A DNA stretch of 64,000 nucleotides from Arion vulgaris (lineage: Eukaryota; Mollusca; Gastropoda; Stylommatophora; Arionidae). The translations under genes and the position numbers were made by a program. Under the pieces are notes generated by a model. The model did not search any database. It saw nothing but the letters and a program-made list of their open reading frames with translations, and was not told the DNA's origin. Shown here in pieces: positions 49,001-61,000 of this stretch (position 1 is its first letter; each line of letters starts with the position of its first letter). The stretch covers positions 67,122,590 through 67,186,589 of the forward strand of contig CM036759.1 in the NCBI GenBank assembly GCA_020796225.1, given 5' to 3'.

Positions 49001-52000
49001 GTTGTTATGGTGACAATGTTCTGCAGAGAACGAGCTGTTGTTATGGTGACAATGTTCTGCTCAGAACGAGCTGTTGTTATGGTGACAATGTTCTGCAGAG
49101 AACGAGCTGTTGTTATGGTGACAATGTTCTGCTCAGAACGAGCTGTTGTTATGGTGACAATGTTCTGCTCAGAACGAGCTGTTGTTATGGTGACAATGTT
49201 CTGCAGAGAACGAGCTGTTGTTATGGTGACAATGTTCTGCAGTGAACGAGCTGTTGCTATGGTGACAATGTTCTGCTCAGAACGAGCTGTTGTTATGGTG
49301 ACAATGTTCTGCTCAGAACGAGCTGTTGCTATGGTGACAATGTTCTGCTCAGAACGAGCTGTTGTTATGGTGACAATGTTCTGCTCAGAACGAGCTGTTG
49401 TTATGGTGACGATGTTCTGCTCAGAACGAGCTGTTGTTATGGTGACAATGTTCTGCTCAGAACGAGCTGTTGTTATGGTGACAATGTTCTGCTCAGAACG
49501 AGCTGTTTGATGAACAATGGTGAAACACGTAATAACAAGGTACTGGAGTTTGACAATATACAAAAACAATGACAATACAAAGCAACGTTTCCACCAACAA
49601 GGACTTTATCAAGTAAACGATACAACATGAGTGACGAATTTCACAGCACACTACATATAGACTACGATAGAGATATTTCAACTTTCATAAAATGTTATTA
49701 CGTGTTGGGCATTTTACATAGTTTTACTGCAGTTCCCCACCCTCCCTATATGTTTGATGAAATGCGTTTAGAAGCTTTAGTATAAAGCGAATGCGATGTA
49801 CGAAAATTTATAAATCTGAGGCGGTCAGACCAGACCAGATCAGATCTGGAGAAAACTGAAGATCGACTCGAGGTATCCTGACCACAGATCACACTTGAGG
49901 ATCGAAACTTCAAGTACAGCTGAGGTTGGTGAAGGCTATCCTGCATGGCGAGGGACACTCATATAACGGTAAGCAGGCATTCACGCAACAATCAATTAGG
50001 ATCACCACCCAATGTGCCATGGCTGCGCCCGAGTGCATAGCGGGCAGAAAAAAAAGCCGGTTATGAATGAAATTGTTTCTAGTTGTTGTATTATCAGTGA
50101 TATATTTCTCAATGTTGCTGTAGTTGTTGTATTATCAGTGATACATTTCTCAATGTTGCTATAATTGTTGTATTATCAGTGATACATTTCTCAATGTTAC
50201 TATAGTTGTTGTATTATCAGTGATACATTTCTCAATGTTGCTATTATTGTTGTATTATCAGTGATACATTTCTCAATGTTGCTATAGTTGTTGTATTATC
50301 AGTGATACATTTCTCAATGTTGCTATAGTTGTTGTATTATCAGTGATACATTTCTCAATGTTATTATTGTTGTTGTATTATCAGTGATACATTTCTCAAT
50401 GTTGCTATTGTTGTATTATCAGTAATACATTTCTCAATGTTGCTATTGTTGTTGTATTATCAGTGATACATTTCACAATGTTGCTATAGTTGTTGTATTA
50501 TCAGTGATACATTTCTCAATGTTGCTATTGTTGTATTATCAGTGATACATTTCTCAATGTTGCTATTATTGTTGTATTATCAGTGATACATTTCTCAATG
50601 TTGCTATTGTTGTTGTATTATCAGTGATACATTTCTCAATGTTGCTATTGTTGTTGTATTATCAGTGATACATTTCTCAATGTTGCTATTGTTGTTGTAT
50701 TATCAGTGATACATTTCTCAATGTTGCTATTGTTGTTGTATTATCAGTGATACATTTCTCAATGTTGCTATTGTTGTTGTATTATCAGTAATATATATCA
50801 CAATGTTGCTGTTCTAGGAAAATTCAGTTGAACGTAACAACAAAAATGAAAGAGCAAGGTGGAGAACGTTTTCGGCATCATCAAAGGTTTCGTTGACCCG
50901 GTGCTCTAGATGACTAGAGTAAGTTGATAAAGATTTACCATTATCATTGTCATTATTCATCATTATATCACCATCACCATCATAACATCATCTTCACCAC
51001 ATCTTTAACGTTCTATCATCCATCATTGTTGTTGTCTACAACCATCATCACTTTTACCTCCAGCATCATTCTCATCATCATTATCATCACCCCATTCCAG
51101 CATCATCATCCTCGCCATCATTGTCGCTGACCTGATCATCACATCACAAACATTACTATACCTCGTTTATTCCTTATGTGAGTGATCGAATTTACGATCA
51201 TTGCAACGTTTCTAACCAGTTCCCCTTTTCTTCTTCTTCTTCTTCTTCTCTCGTAAGCCCGCTTTTAAATTTCCCAGACGGAAAGTCGACACCGGGTTTG
51301 CGCCCCGGACTGATCTTTGCTCGACCTATATTACCGTTGTTATGATGTCCTCAAGCATATGCACAGCCTGCTTGACTTCAGAGGACTTGAAGATTAGATC
51401 CTTCAAGGGAGATCGTTGCAGGAGACCTGTTGTCCCTCTAACTCTGTCTCGGACAGAGTTAGTTATTGTGAAGGCAGAACGGATGACTTCTCTATCGGCT
51501 TCCCTGCCGGAACTCGTTCCATACGCATCGTAAGATAATCACTCTTTAATTATCTTTGTTGTGCCATCTAGGTGTCTGAATTATTGCAATATTACATTTT
51601 ACTGACATATGTTATGTTATGTGATCGACGTCATGGCACATTGGGCACTCCCATTCGTGCTCTTCCTCCGCTGCAGCAACCACCCTAAAGTCCATTTGCT
51701 CAACGTATTCATGAGAAGTTGATTAGTATACCTTCTCTCTCTCTACCACGACGACGTCACTGTCTGGCATGTCCAAACTTAACTACTAATTCTTGCATTC
51801 GTTCCAGTGTCTGAGTCCCGCCCATATCACATAAATGAGAGCGTGCCGCATTGATGACATCGACTCTGTCAATACCTCTGTCCGCTTGAGTCTGGGCATT
51901 GTTTGCAAGACAGTCAACTCGCTCGTTACCATGCACACCAGCATGTCTATGTGTGTACAGTCAAATCATTTTCTTGTGAAGTGATATCCGAATGCAATCC

Positions 52001-55000
52001 ATCCATTCCACACGCAGACTTCAGATTAAACTTTGAAGCATATTCGTCAGACAGTTAGTTATAGGATGTCACCTAGCTACCTAAGTGTGCCAACATTCAT
52101 GTAAACTGTGCACCTAAGTAGCAACATTCATGTCACCTGTGCTACCTAAGTGTGCCAACATTCATGTCACATGTGCTACCTAATGTGCCAACATTCATGT
52201 AAACTGTGTACCAAATGTGCCAACATTCATACAAAGTGTCTTAAGTTTTTGTTATAATCTCGTCAGTTTCAGTATCATTGTTAGTTTCAGCTTGGAATAT
52301 CTACATTGCACTCCGGACATGCCCATAGATGCTCTTTCTGTGTAAGAAAGAGATTGCAGCACATATAGTTGTTCACCGAAGTGCAAGGATAACTATCCTA
52401 TCAACCAATCCCTAAAAAAGTGACATTAATGTCTTACAATATTATTTAAGTACATTGTCTTGTCAACATGTGCCATGAAGCGTCGTGGGTAGTTTCAGTC
52501 TTCTGTCCGGTGTCAGGTGTGTTGCAGCTGTAGATGTTAGTCTTTGATGTTGCAGGATATTTGTGATATTATCTATCCATCATATTCTTGGTGCTCTTGG
52601 GGCTCTTGGTGCTCTTGGTGCTCTTGGGGCTCTGCGTCTAGGTTGCCGGTTGTTATAGACGCGAGATGGTAGAGGATCTAGTTTCCTTCTCGGAAACGTG
52701 GTGAGTTACCAATTTAAATACAAATAAGATTCAGACCTTTGTCAACGGATGTCTTTGGTGGATTCTCAGACTGAGATGGTATGATAGAGTTACAAACACA
52801 GACCTGTGGATAACAACCGGACAGGAACCCATGATGACCCAGGTTAAGATGAGAAAATGGCGATTGGTTGGGTGTCCCTACGGAAGACACAGTCGAGTGT
52901 TACTAGACAAGTACTTGAGTGGAACCAGCAAGGAACATGAAAAGAGGACGTCCTAAACAGACCTGGAGATCAAGTCTTCTTGAGGAACTGAAGAGTGCTC
53001 GACTATCCTGGGAGAGCATAAAGAGAACAACCAGAGACCGGTAAAAGTGGCGAACAACTGTTGAGACCCTATGCTCCACGAGGAGCGGAGAGAAATAAGT
53101 CAGTAAGTAATAAAAGAGACACATTGTGTGATACCAACGACATTTCTCCAGCTATTCCGTCTCGTAACATTGACAGCTTTTCTTAAACAGTTCATTTAAC
53201 ATGTGGTGATCGTTCTGTCTTGGATTTTAGTTAGAGACCATGTTTGACATTGATAACAGAGTTGGTAGAGCACAGACAACAGACGTGGGACTTAGAACGA
53301 TATACTGCAGTCTCAGAGCACATCTCCATAAAATGTATCTCAGGGACTTGGCTGCCTGTACTTGTGGAGCACCAAAGCAGTCCCCAGAGAACATCCTGCA
53401 AGACTGCCCCAGCCTGAGCAATGTGAGAATGGAAATTTGGCCAACTGAAGCATCCCTACAAAACAAACTATGAGGAACCGGTGAAGACCTCAAGCGTACC
53501 GCCCTGTTTAGGACACATAGAGGAGTAGTCGCATAGCAGATGTTGATCGCAGAAGAAGAAGAGAGTAAAAACATGCAATTTATCAGTCGTCGTTTGACTG
53601 CCATGTCTATATTGAAGTACATTTGTAAGAGATCTGTATCATAAAAGTAACACTCTCATTCTCTGTGTGTGTCTGTTAGATCGTTACGTACTGTTTGGCA
53701 ACCACCGAGACGCCTGGATCTACGGAGCCATCGATCCATCTAGTGGCACAGCTGTCATGATGGAAGTAGCAAGGGTTATGGGTGATCTAGTTAAACGTGG
53801 TGAGTATAACTGTATTTACTTTATAGCGGGATTTAAGTCCATCACTGTTGCTGATTTGTTTATTATACGATAGGGAGTCGAGTGTTCTTTGTGGTGATGT
53901 GGTCAATCCGTGTGCCTTGTGTTCCCAAGGTCGTGGATTCAAACCGACCCCCATCCCACATTAGCTTACCTTATCGTGGTTGGATTTTTGTGTGTCTTTA
54001 CAACCCTTCAGGCTATGTCGGCGGGTATCTAACTCCTGGCAGGGCTAACCAAGCCAAAACCTTCAGGCTATGTCGGCGGGTATCTAACTCCTGGCAGGGC
54101 TACAAGCAAAACCTTCAGGCTATGTCGGCGGGTATCTAACTCCTGGCAGGGCTAACCAAGCCAAACAGACTGAAGGTGTAAGGCCTGACCAAATGCCGGA
54201 GCAGAATGGGCCTCATAAGGTGACAGCGCAGAACCCACAAGGAGTGATAAATGCTCTGTCTGCAACAAACCCATCTCCCAACTATGGGACAAATAGCAGT
54301 CATCCTCTCTCTCTCTCCCTTGAGGAGGACATCCTTTTCCTTGTCTTGTCTTCTACTTCTATAACATATTTTTCTGAAAGTATATTGATTAAGCTTATAG
54401 TGTCCAGAGAGCACACCCTGCATAAAAGCCTGGGTGGTGAGCCATGCGACAGAAAGCTAAAGTTACCTAGAGTAGGACGACTCCAGACAAACCCGGGAAA
54501 GCAGATCTCGTCAGCAGGGAACTGCAACTGTCAAGAAAACAAACTAAAAAAAAAGATGTCATCAGAAACGGAATGTGTCAGAAATTATTGGCGGAGAGGA
54601 ATCGACACAGACGAATGACTCAATGGCAATGGCCGATCCAGGGCAGCGATATTCGGTTCACTCTTGCATTTTCTTCCCAAGGTTCACTAGGAATGTTGCC
54701 CGGAGCTATGGAGTTAGTTGTTTGAGCAATACTCTTTGCATACTTTAAAAAAAAAAATCGTTCGCTCTCTATGAACTCAGGCGTAGTCATGCCGTCTAAC
54801 AGGGCGTCCCGAATGATTTTTGCGTGAAGGCTTATCTACAAACTGCGATACAACGTAAGAAACACTATGTACCGGGTCAAGACTGAAGAGAAATAAACGA
54901 AAATAATACAGTAATGTTATATTTTTTAAAAGGATACCAGATGTCTCTCATTGTACGCATGAAATCACAAGACAGTGTTTACTTGAAAAAGAAATTACAA

Positions 55001-58000
55001 ACACTGTGGGTTTACTGAATACATAAAGACAAAAACAATGTCTGTTTTTAATATATGATAAATAAATTTATTTTCTTCAGAAATGAAAAGAACCTTGCTT
55101 TACATTAAAGTAATGACCAAAAAAAAAATGTGTCATAATGAAATGAGAAATATAAGTGTTTTTTTAGAAATGAAAATGTTTTTTAAAAATGAAATTGCAA
55201 AAATTTGTGTTTTTTCTGAAAGGAATGACACACCTCGACACCTCCCCAAAAAGAAACGTGTTTCTTCTCACAAAATAACAACATTTTTGTATCTGTAAGA
55301 AATAACATGAAAATAAAAAAAACAGTTTGTATCTGTAAGAAATAACATGAAAATAACAAAAACAGTTTGTATCTGGAAGAAATGACATGAAAATAACAGT
55401 GGTTTATTTAACAAGAATTTACACATGACCAACTTTCATTTCAGGTGTATGGCGACCACGCAGAACGATTGTCTTTTGTTCTTGGGGTGCTGAAGAATAT
55501 GGGCTTGTTGGATCGACAGAATGGGTTGAGGTATGTAATCTGCATTCTTTCTTGTCTAATGTTATTTCATTGCTATTGTTTTTTTATTTGTTTGGGGAGT
55601 CTGCACATTGTAGTGGTAATAGTATCAATTCTCATCACTTCGCTCGTGTGATGTCGGCGCTCAAGGGAGCAAAGAATAGTATCACTGCCACCTACAAGGC
55701 ATTTCGTAAGAGACGACTGATGTAGGACCTAGAGAAGCTGTCTAATAAATAAAAGCATCGCAGAAATCGGATGTGCTGTTCTACTTGTAGGCGCATAACT
55801 GACACAACATACAATCGCTCTTAGGCTCAAGTCACATACCAATCACACAGAGTAGGGTCGGTATGGAACATTCGAAGAAGAAGAATCAAATAGCTTGTGC
55901 TGGGCAGAACTCTGCCACCCTAACAGTCCTTTGGAATCTCTCTTCCTAATAAGCCAGATGTCCCGTCTCTACAGCTGTCATGCTCGAATCATCAGTTACA
56001 TCTTGAATCCATCTTTCTTCTTCCTGGTCTCACGGGCGTCACTAGGGTGCGGGGGTGCGGGCCACCGGTGACACCATCAAGGGGTGACACCAAAATAAAA
56101 AATTGCAAATTTGACAAAGCAGACATAGCTCTGTCTAGTCTGGTTTCATAACCGTTCATTGTTAAATACATGCAGGCACGGGGTGCCACCATGGAGACCA
56201 CTTTCTATGATGATCTATCCGGAGTAGAGCTTTTAAAAGAAATACCAAGGCTGAGAAGACACCTGAAGGCAGCAGATATTGATATCCACAAAGCCAAAGA
56301 CTGGTCAATGTTGATATTTTAAAATTCATAGTTGACTGGGATTTCCTTGAATCTCTCCCAATACTCTCACTAAGCCTACAACTATTTCTTACGATCTGTG
56401 TGTCTGTGGCTTCATGTGAGAGGAGCTTTTCAAAACTGAAACTTATAAAGAACTATTTGCGATCAACCATGGGACAGTCAAGACTTTCTGATCTGGCTAT
56501 ATTATCAATTGAAAGTGATATGGTGAAAGATATTGATTTTGATGATGTGATTGGCAGGTTTGCAGCTTTGAAGACCAGGAAAGGAAACTTTTAAATAACA
56601 AAAATTTAACTTTGTCCGAGTTTGTCGAAGTTCTTTATTTATGTTTTACCTGAAGTATTGAAGTTATATTGTTCAATTTGTTTTCTTTCTTATGTCCTTA
56701 TTAACTTTTTGACTTATTTTACAAACATTACTATATGCGCTTATATATGGTACAAGAGAGGTGACACCAAGAGTTTACCGCACTGTGTGACACCAACCCC
56801 AGTGACGCCACTGCCTGGTCTTCCTCTTCTCCTATTTGCCGGGATACCTATTTTCATAATATTTGTCTCCAACCCTTCTTGTCTCTTTGACAAAATGAAA
56901 GTCTTGGCATATATTTTATATGACTTTGCCATCAACCACAGTAAACGAGTCGTCGATTTTCTAGCCACCACTTATAAGTTCTCTAGTCTACTATTGCTTT
57001 ATGAACGGTGATGTTCGTAACTCTTGTTTTACTCTTCCTTCCACAGGAACGAATTTGTTTCCCAAAATTTCCGCCGCTGTGTTTGAACCAGGTGCGCTTG
57101 TGTTGTGATCGAGCTCACTAGCGCTTAAGCTACAGACGCCCATGTGTCTCTTTATATGTTCCAAATAGTGTTTTTTATATGTCCCAAATAGTGTCTCTTT
57201 ATATGTCCCAAATAGTTCCATTTCCTCATTCTTATTTGTAACATCAGATAGTTTTATTTGATTTTGAGATCTTTGGTTTGAAGTACTTACGACACAAGAT
57301 CTCTACGTCCCCCCCAAAAACACAAACTTCTATAAAGAAGAGAAGAAGAAGAAGAAGAAGGTGAGTACATCACCGATGTACTATCTTCAATTCCAGTTGT
57401 ATCAATTCCAGTTGTATCAATTCCTTGTTCTGTTAAGTTGAAAATGTGTACTCGGATTGAACTGCGGAAAGTTTGAAAGCTTAATTGCTACTACGTAAGA
57501 GTTTTGTCGTCGGTACTTTCAGTTACCTGGAAGGGAATGCGTGCATATAGATCATCATCATGAGTGTATGGATGTTGAAGGTATATCATTTTTGTGGTGT
57601 GCAGAGGAAGTTCGTACCTGAGAACGGGTGACCGAATGACAATCAATCAATCAATCATTCAAAGGTCAAGCAAGCAATGATTATGAATTCAAGTAGGGAA
57701 GAAAGAGGTCAAGAAAGTAGTAGGCAAACAAGTAGAGAGTAGACAAACAAGAAATTAGTAGGCAATCAAGAAAATTAGTAGGCAAACAAGAAATTAGTAG
57801 GCAAACAAGTAGAGAGTAGACAAACAAGAAATTAGTGAGCAAGCAAGAAATTAGTAGGCAAACAAGTAATTAGTAGGCAAACAAGAAATTAGTAGGCAAA
57901 CAAGTAATTAGTAGGCAAACAATAAATTAGTGAGGAAGCAAGAAATTAGTAGGCAAACAAGTAATTAGTAGACAAACAAATAATTAGTAGGCAAACAATA

Positions 58001-61000
58001 AAATAGTAGGCAAACAAATAATTAGTAGGCAAACTAGTAATAGCGATAGAAAAGAAATGAGTACACTACAGCTAAGACCATCAAACTTGAACTTTGAACT
58101 AGTTTCGCTTGAATTCCTAAAATAATGTGTACAAAATTAATGTTATTACAAGGTCGATGCTAGTGACGTTGATAATGCGTTACTCTAGTGACTGCGGGCC
58201 GGGAAAAATTGTTTGTGTCTTGAGGCCACATTTTCAGTGTGCGCGCCGTAGTTAATAGGACGTTGATAATGCGTTGCTCTAGTGACAGCGCCGTAGTTAA
58301 AATGACTTTGACTTATTCCTCTTCGGTCCTCGTGGAGAATAGGGCCTCAACAGTTGTTGGCCACTTTTCCAGATCTCTGGTTGTTTTTTTAGTCTCCGCG
58401 GAAAGTCGTGCACCTTTCAGTTCCTCAAGAATACTCCATCTCCAGGTCTGTTTAGTACGTCCTCTTTTCCGTTTTCGTGGTTTCACTCAAATTCGGTCTA
58501 GCGACACTCGGCTGTGTGTTTCATAGGGTATGCCCGACTCATCGCCATTTTCTCCTCCAGGGTCATCACGGGTTCATATCCGGTTCTTATCCACAGGTCT
58601 GTGTTTGCACCTCTATCATACCATCTCAGTCTGAGAATAGGTCAAAGACATCCTGCACCTCTATCATACCATCTCAGTCTGAGAATAGGTCAAAGACATC
58701 CTGCACCTCTATCATACCATCTCAGTCTGAGAATAGGTCAAAGACATCCTGCACCTCTATCATACCATCTCAGTCTGAGAATAGGTCAAAGACATCCACT
58801 GACAAAGGTCTAAACCTTATTTGTATTTAACTTGGTGACTCACCACGTTTCCGAGCCATGCAGCAACACAGATTTCACATTTGAGATGATTATCCTGAGC
58901 TTTGATTGAGTGGAGATGGTAGTTAAATAATATTGATTGATTGGTTGATTGATTGCTATGACCTTCATCAATGCACTTCGGTGATTAACCATGTGTGCAT
59001 CGATATCTTTCTTACACAGCAAGATCTCAGCTGCAGTGCACGAACTCCGTAGCAACGGCGAGGGTCCCCAATATAATTTTGAAGATTGTAAATATTATTT
59101 ATAGGAATTTTATTTCAATATTTTTCTAATGAATTTTGCCCAGGCAGCGTCTTACCAGTCTGCTCTTTTCGATTTGGAACTGTCAAGTGTTCTTTTACGT
59201 GCTCAAATCGAACACGGAAATTACTTTCATCGTCCATCTCCGATAGGACTAAGAACTCGATCTCACCGACACTGAGATCATGGATTTCTTGAAAAAGTGC
59301 CGATGGCTCTACAAAGTAGCGAACCGGCTGCCTCTGGCATGAAAGGTGATCATGTAATCACTACGCTACAGAGACACCACTAAATAAGTGAAATAATTGA
59401 ATTGTAAAATAAGATTCCATTGTCCAAGAGTAAAATTGTGTTATTTCAGCAATACGTGTCCACTCTACGAGAAAGAGCTGTTGCATATATTAATGTTGAT
59501 CTCGCTATCGAAGGTAAACAACATGTGATTGTTCATCAATGTTTACAACTTCATTCTGTGTATTCATTTCTGCTTCTTCTTCTTCTTCTTCTTCTGCATG
59601 GTAGTTGTTGTTGTTACAGTTTGCTTATTCGTCGCCCGAGAGGTTACAGGCCCAAATTTGGGGTCTAAAGAATAGAACCACTATTACCTTCAAGCACGTC
59701 GTAAGATGCGACTAAGGAGGTTTGGCTGAAATCGGATGAGGTATCCTAAACGCGTAGAAGTCTATGCGTTTAGGGCCTTCCAAACCAATGTGCAACGTAT
59801 ACACGTTCTTGGTAAAGATCAAACATATCACAAAGAGTGATTAAAATTGATGGTAAAGAACGAAAGCAAAGAAGAAGAAGAAGTAGAAGACTTATTGGAG
59901 AATTTGATTCTGTTTTTCCTCTGTTCTTACTTTCTTCTGTTTCTTTCGTCGAAAGCTTCATATCGACCATTTGTTAAACTAATCTTTGTAATTTGTTAAA
60001 CCAATCTTTGTAATTTGTTAAACTAATCTTTGTAATTTGTTAAACTAATCTTTGTGATTTGTTAAACTAATCTTTGTGATTTGTTAAACTAATCTTTGTG
60101 ATTTGTTAAACCAATCTTTGTAATTTGTTATACTAATCTTTGTAATTTGTTAAACAACTTTGTGATTTGTTAAACCAATCTTTGTAATTTGTTAAACCAC
60201 TCTTTGTAATTTGTTAAACTAATCTTTGTGATTTGTTAAACCAATCTTTGTAATTTGTTAAACCAATCTTTGTAATTTGTTAAACTAATCTTTGTAATTT
60301 GTTAAACTAATCTTTGTAATTTGTTAAACTAATCTTTGTAATTTGTTAAACTAATCTTTGTAATTTGTTAAACTAATCTTTGTAATTTGTTAAACTAATC
60401 TTTGTAATTTGTTAAACCACTCTTTGTAATTTGTTAAACTAATCTTTGTAATTTGTTAAACTAATCTTTGTAATTTGTTAAACTAATCTTTGTAATTTGT
60501 TAAACTAATCTTTGTAATTTGTTAAACTAATCTTTGTAATTTGTTAAACTAATCTTTGTGATTTGTTAAACTAATCTTTGTAATTTGTTAAACTAATCTT
60601 TGTGATTTGTTAAACTAATCTTTGTAATTTGTTAAACCACTCTTTGTAATTTGTTAAACTAATCTTTGTAATTTGTTAAACTAATCTTTGTAATTTGTTA
60701 AACTAATCTTTGTAATTTGTTAAACCACTCTTTGTGATTTGTATGTGAACTCGTTCGTGTGTTGATGGGGCCCACAAGGGAAGCAAAGAATAGTACCACT
60801 GCCACCTACAAGGCATGTCGTAAGAGGCGACTGATGTTGGACCTAGGGATGACATAAAGTGGTTAACAAGTGGTCGATATGGAGCGTTCAAAGAAGAAGA
60901 AGAGGAAAGATGAAGAAGTGTGTGATCTGAGTCTAAGAGCGATTGTACGATGTGCCAGTTATGCTCCTACAAGTAGACCAGCACAATCGATATCTCGACG

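Larger units (their letters stand above)
44605..49530 (+). mobile_element. LINE-alpha 3' end inflated to ~4.9 kb by four internal satellites and a SINE
   Basis: In order: ATGTCATGGACAGAGAAGAG (44628), 31-bp array, GTAGTATTTTGGACATTG and GACACGAAGGATTGG (45082), 24-bp array, SINE-A, AGAGGAAGACCACATAAAAG and ATGGATTCAGGATGTAACTA (47680), 33-bp array, ACATATGAGAGATATTTCCA (47893), 36-bp array, TTTGATGA (49507). The unexpanded copies at 11.4-11.8 kb and 21.4-21.7 kb (minus) have the same words in the same order within about 0.5 kb. The encoded end is [45 protein letters not shown]. Confidence 0.88.
55885..57265 (-). mobile_element. LINE-alpha 3' end, minus strand, carrying two nested insertions
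   Basis: Segments 55885-56022, 56822-56888 and 57145-57265 join to one LINE-alpha tail: CAAATAGCTTGTGCTGGGCA, GAATCCATCTTTCTTCTT, CCTCTTCTCCTATTTGCCGG, TGTCTCTTTATATGTCCCAA and CATTCTTATTTGTAACATCA, in the same order as at 11.4-11.7 kb. The TCTCTTTATATGTCCCAAAT word is present three times. The hAT and SINE-G elements interrupt it. Confidence 0.85.

Noticed and set aside
55445..55651. Plus ORF starting [10 protein letters not shown]
   Set aside because: Overlaps exon 9 in the wrong frame; the homologous frame reads [18 protein letters not shown].
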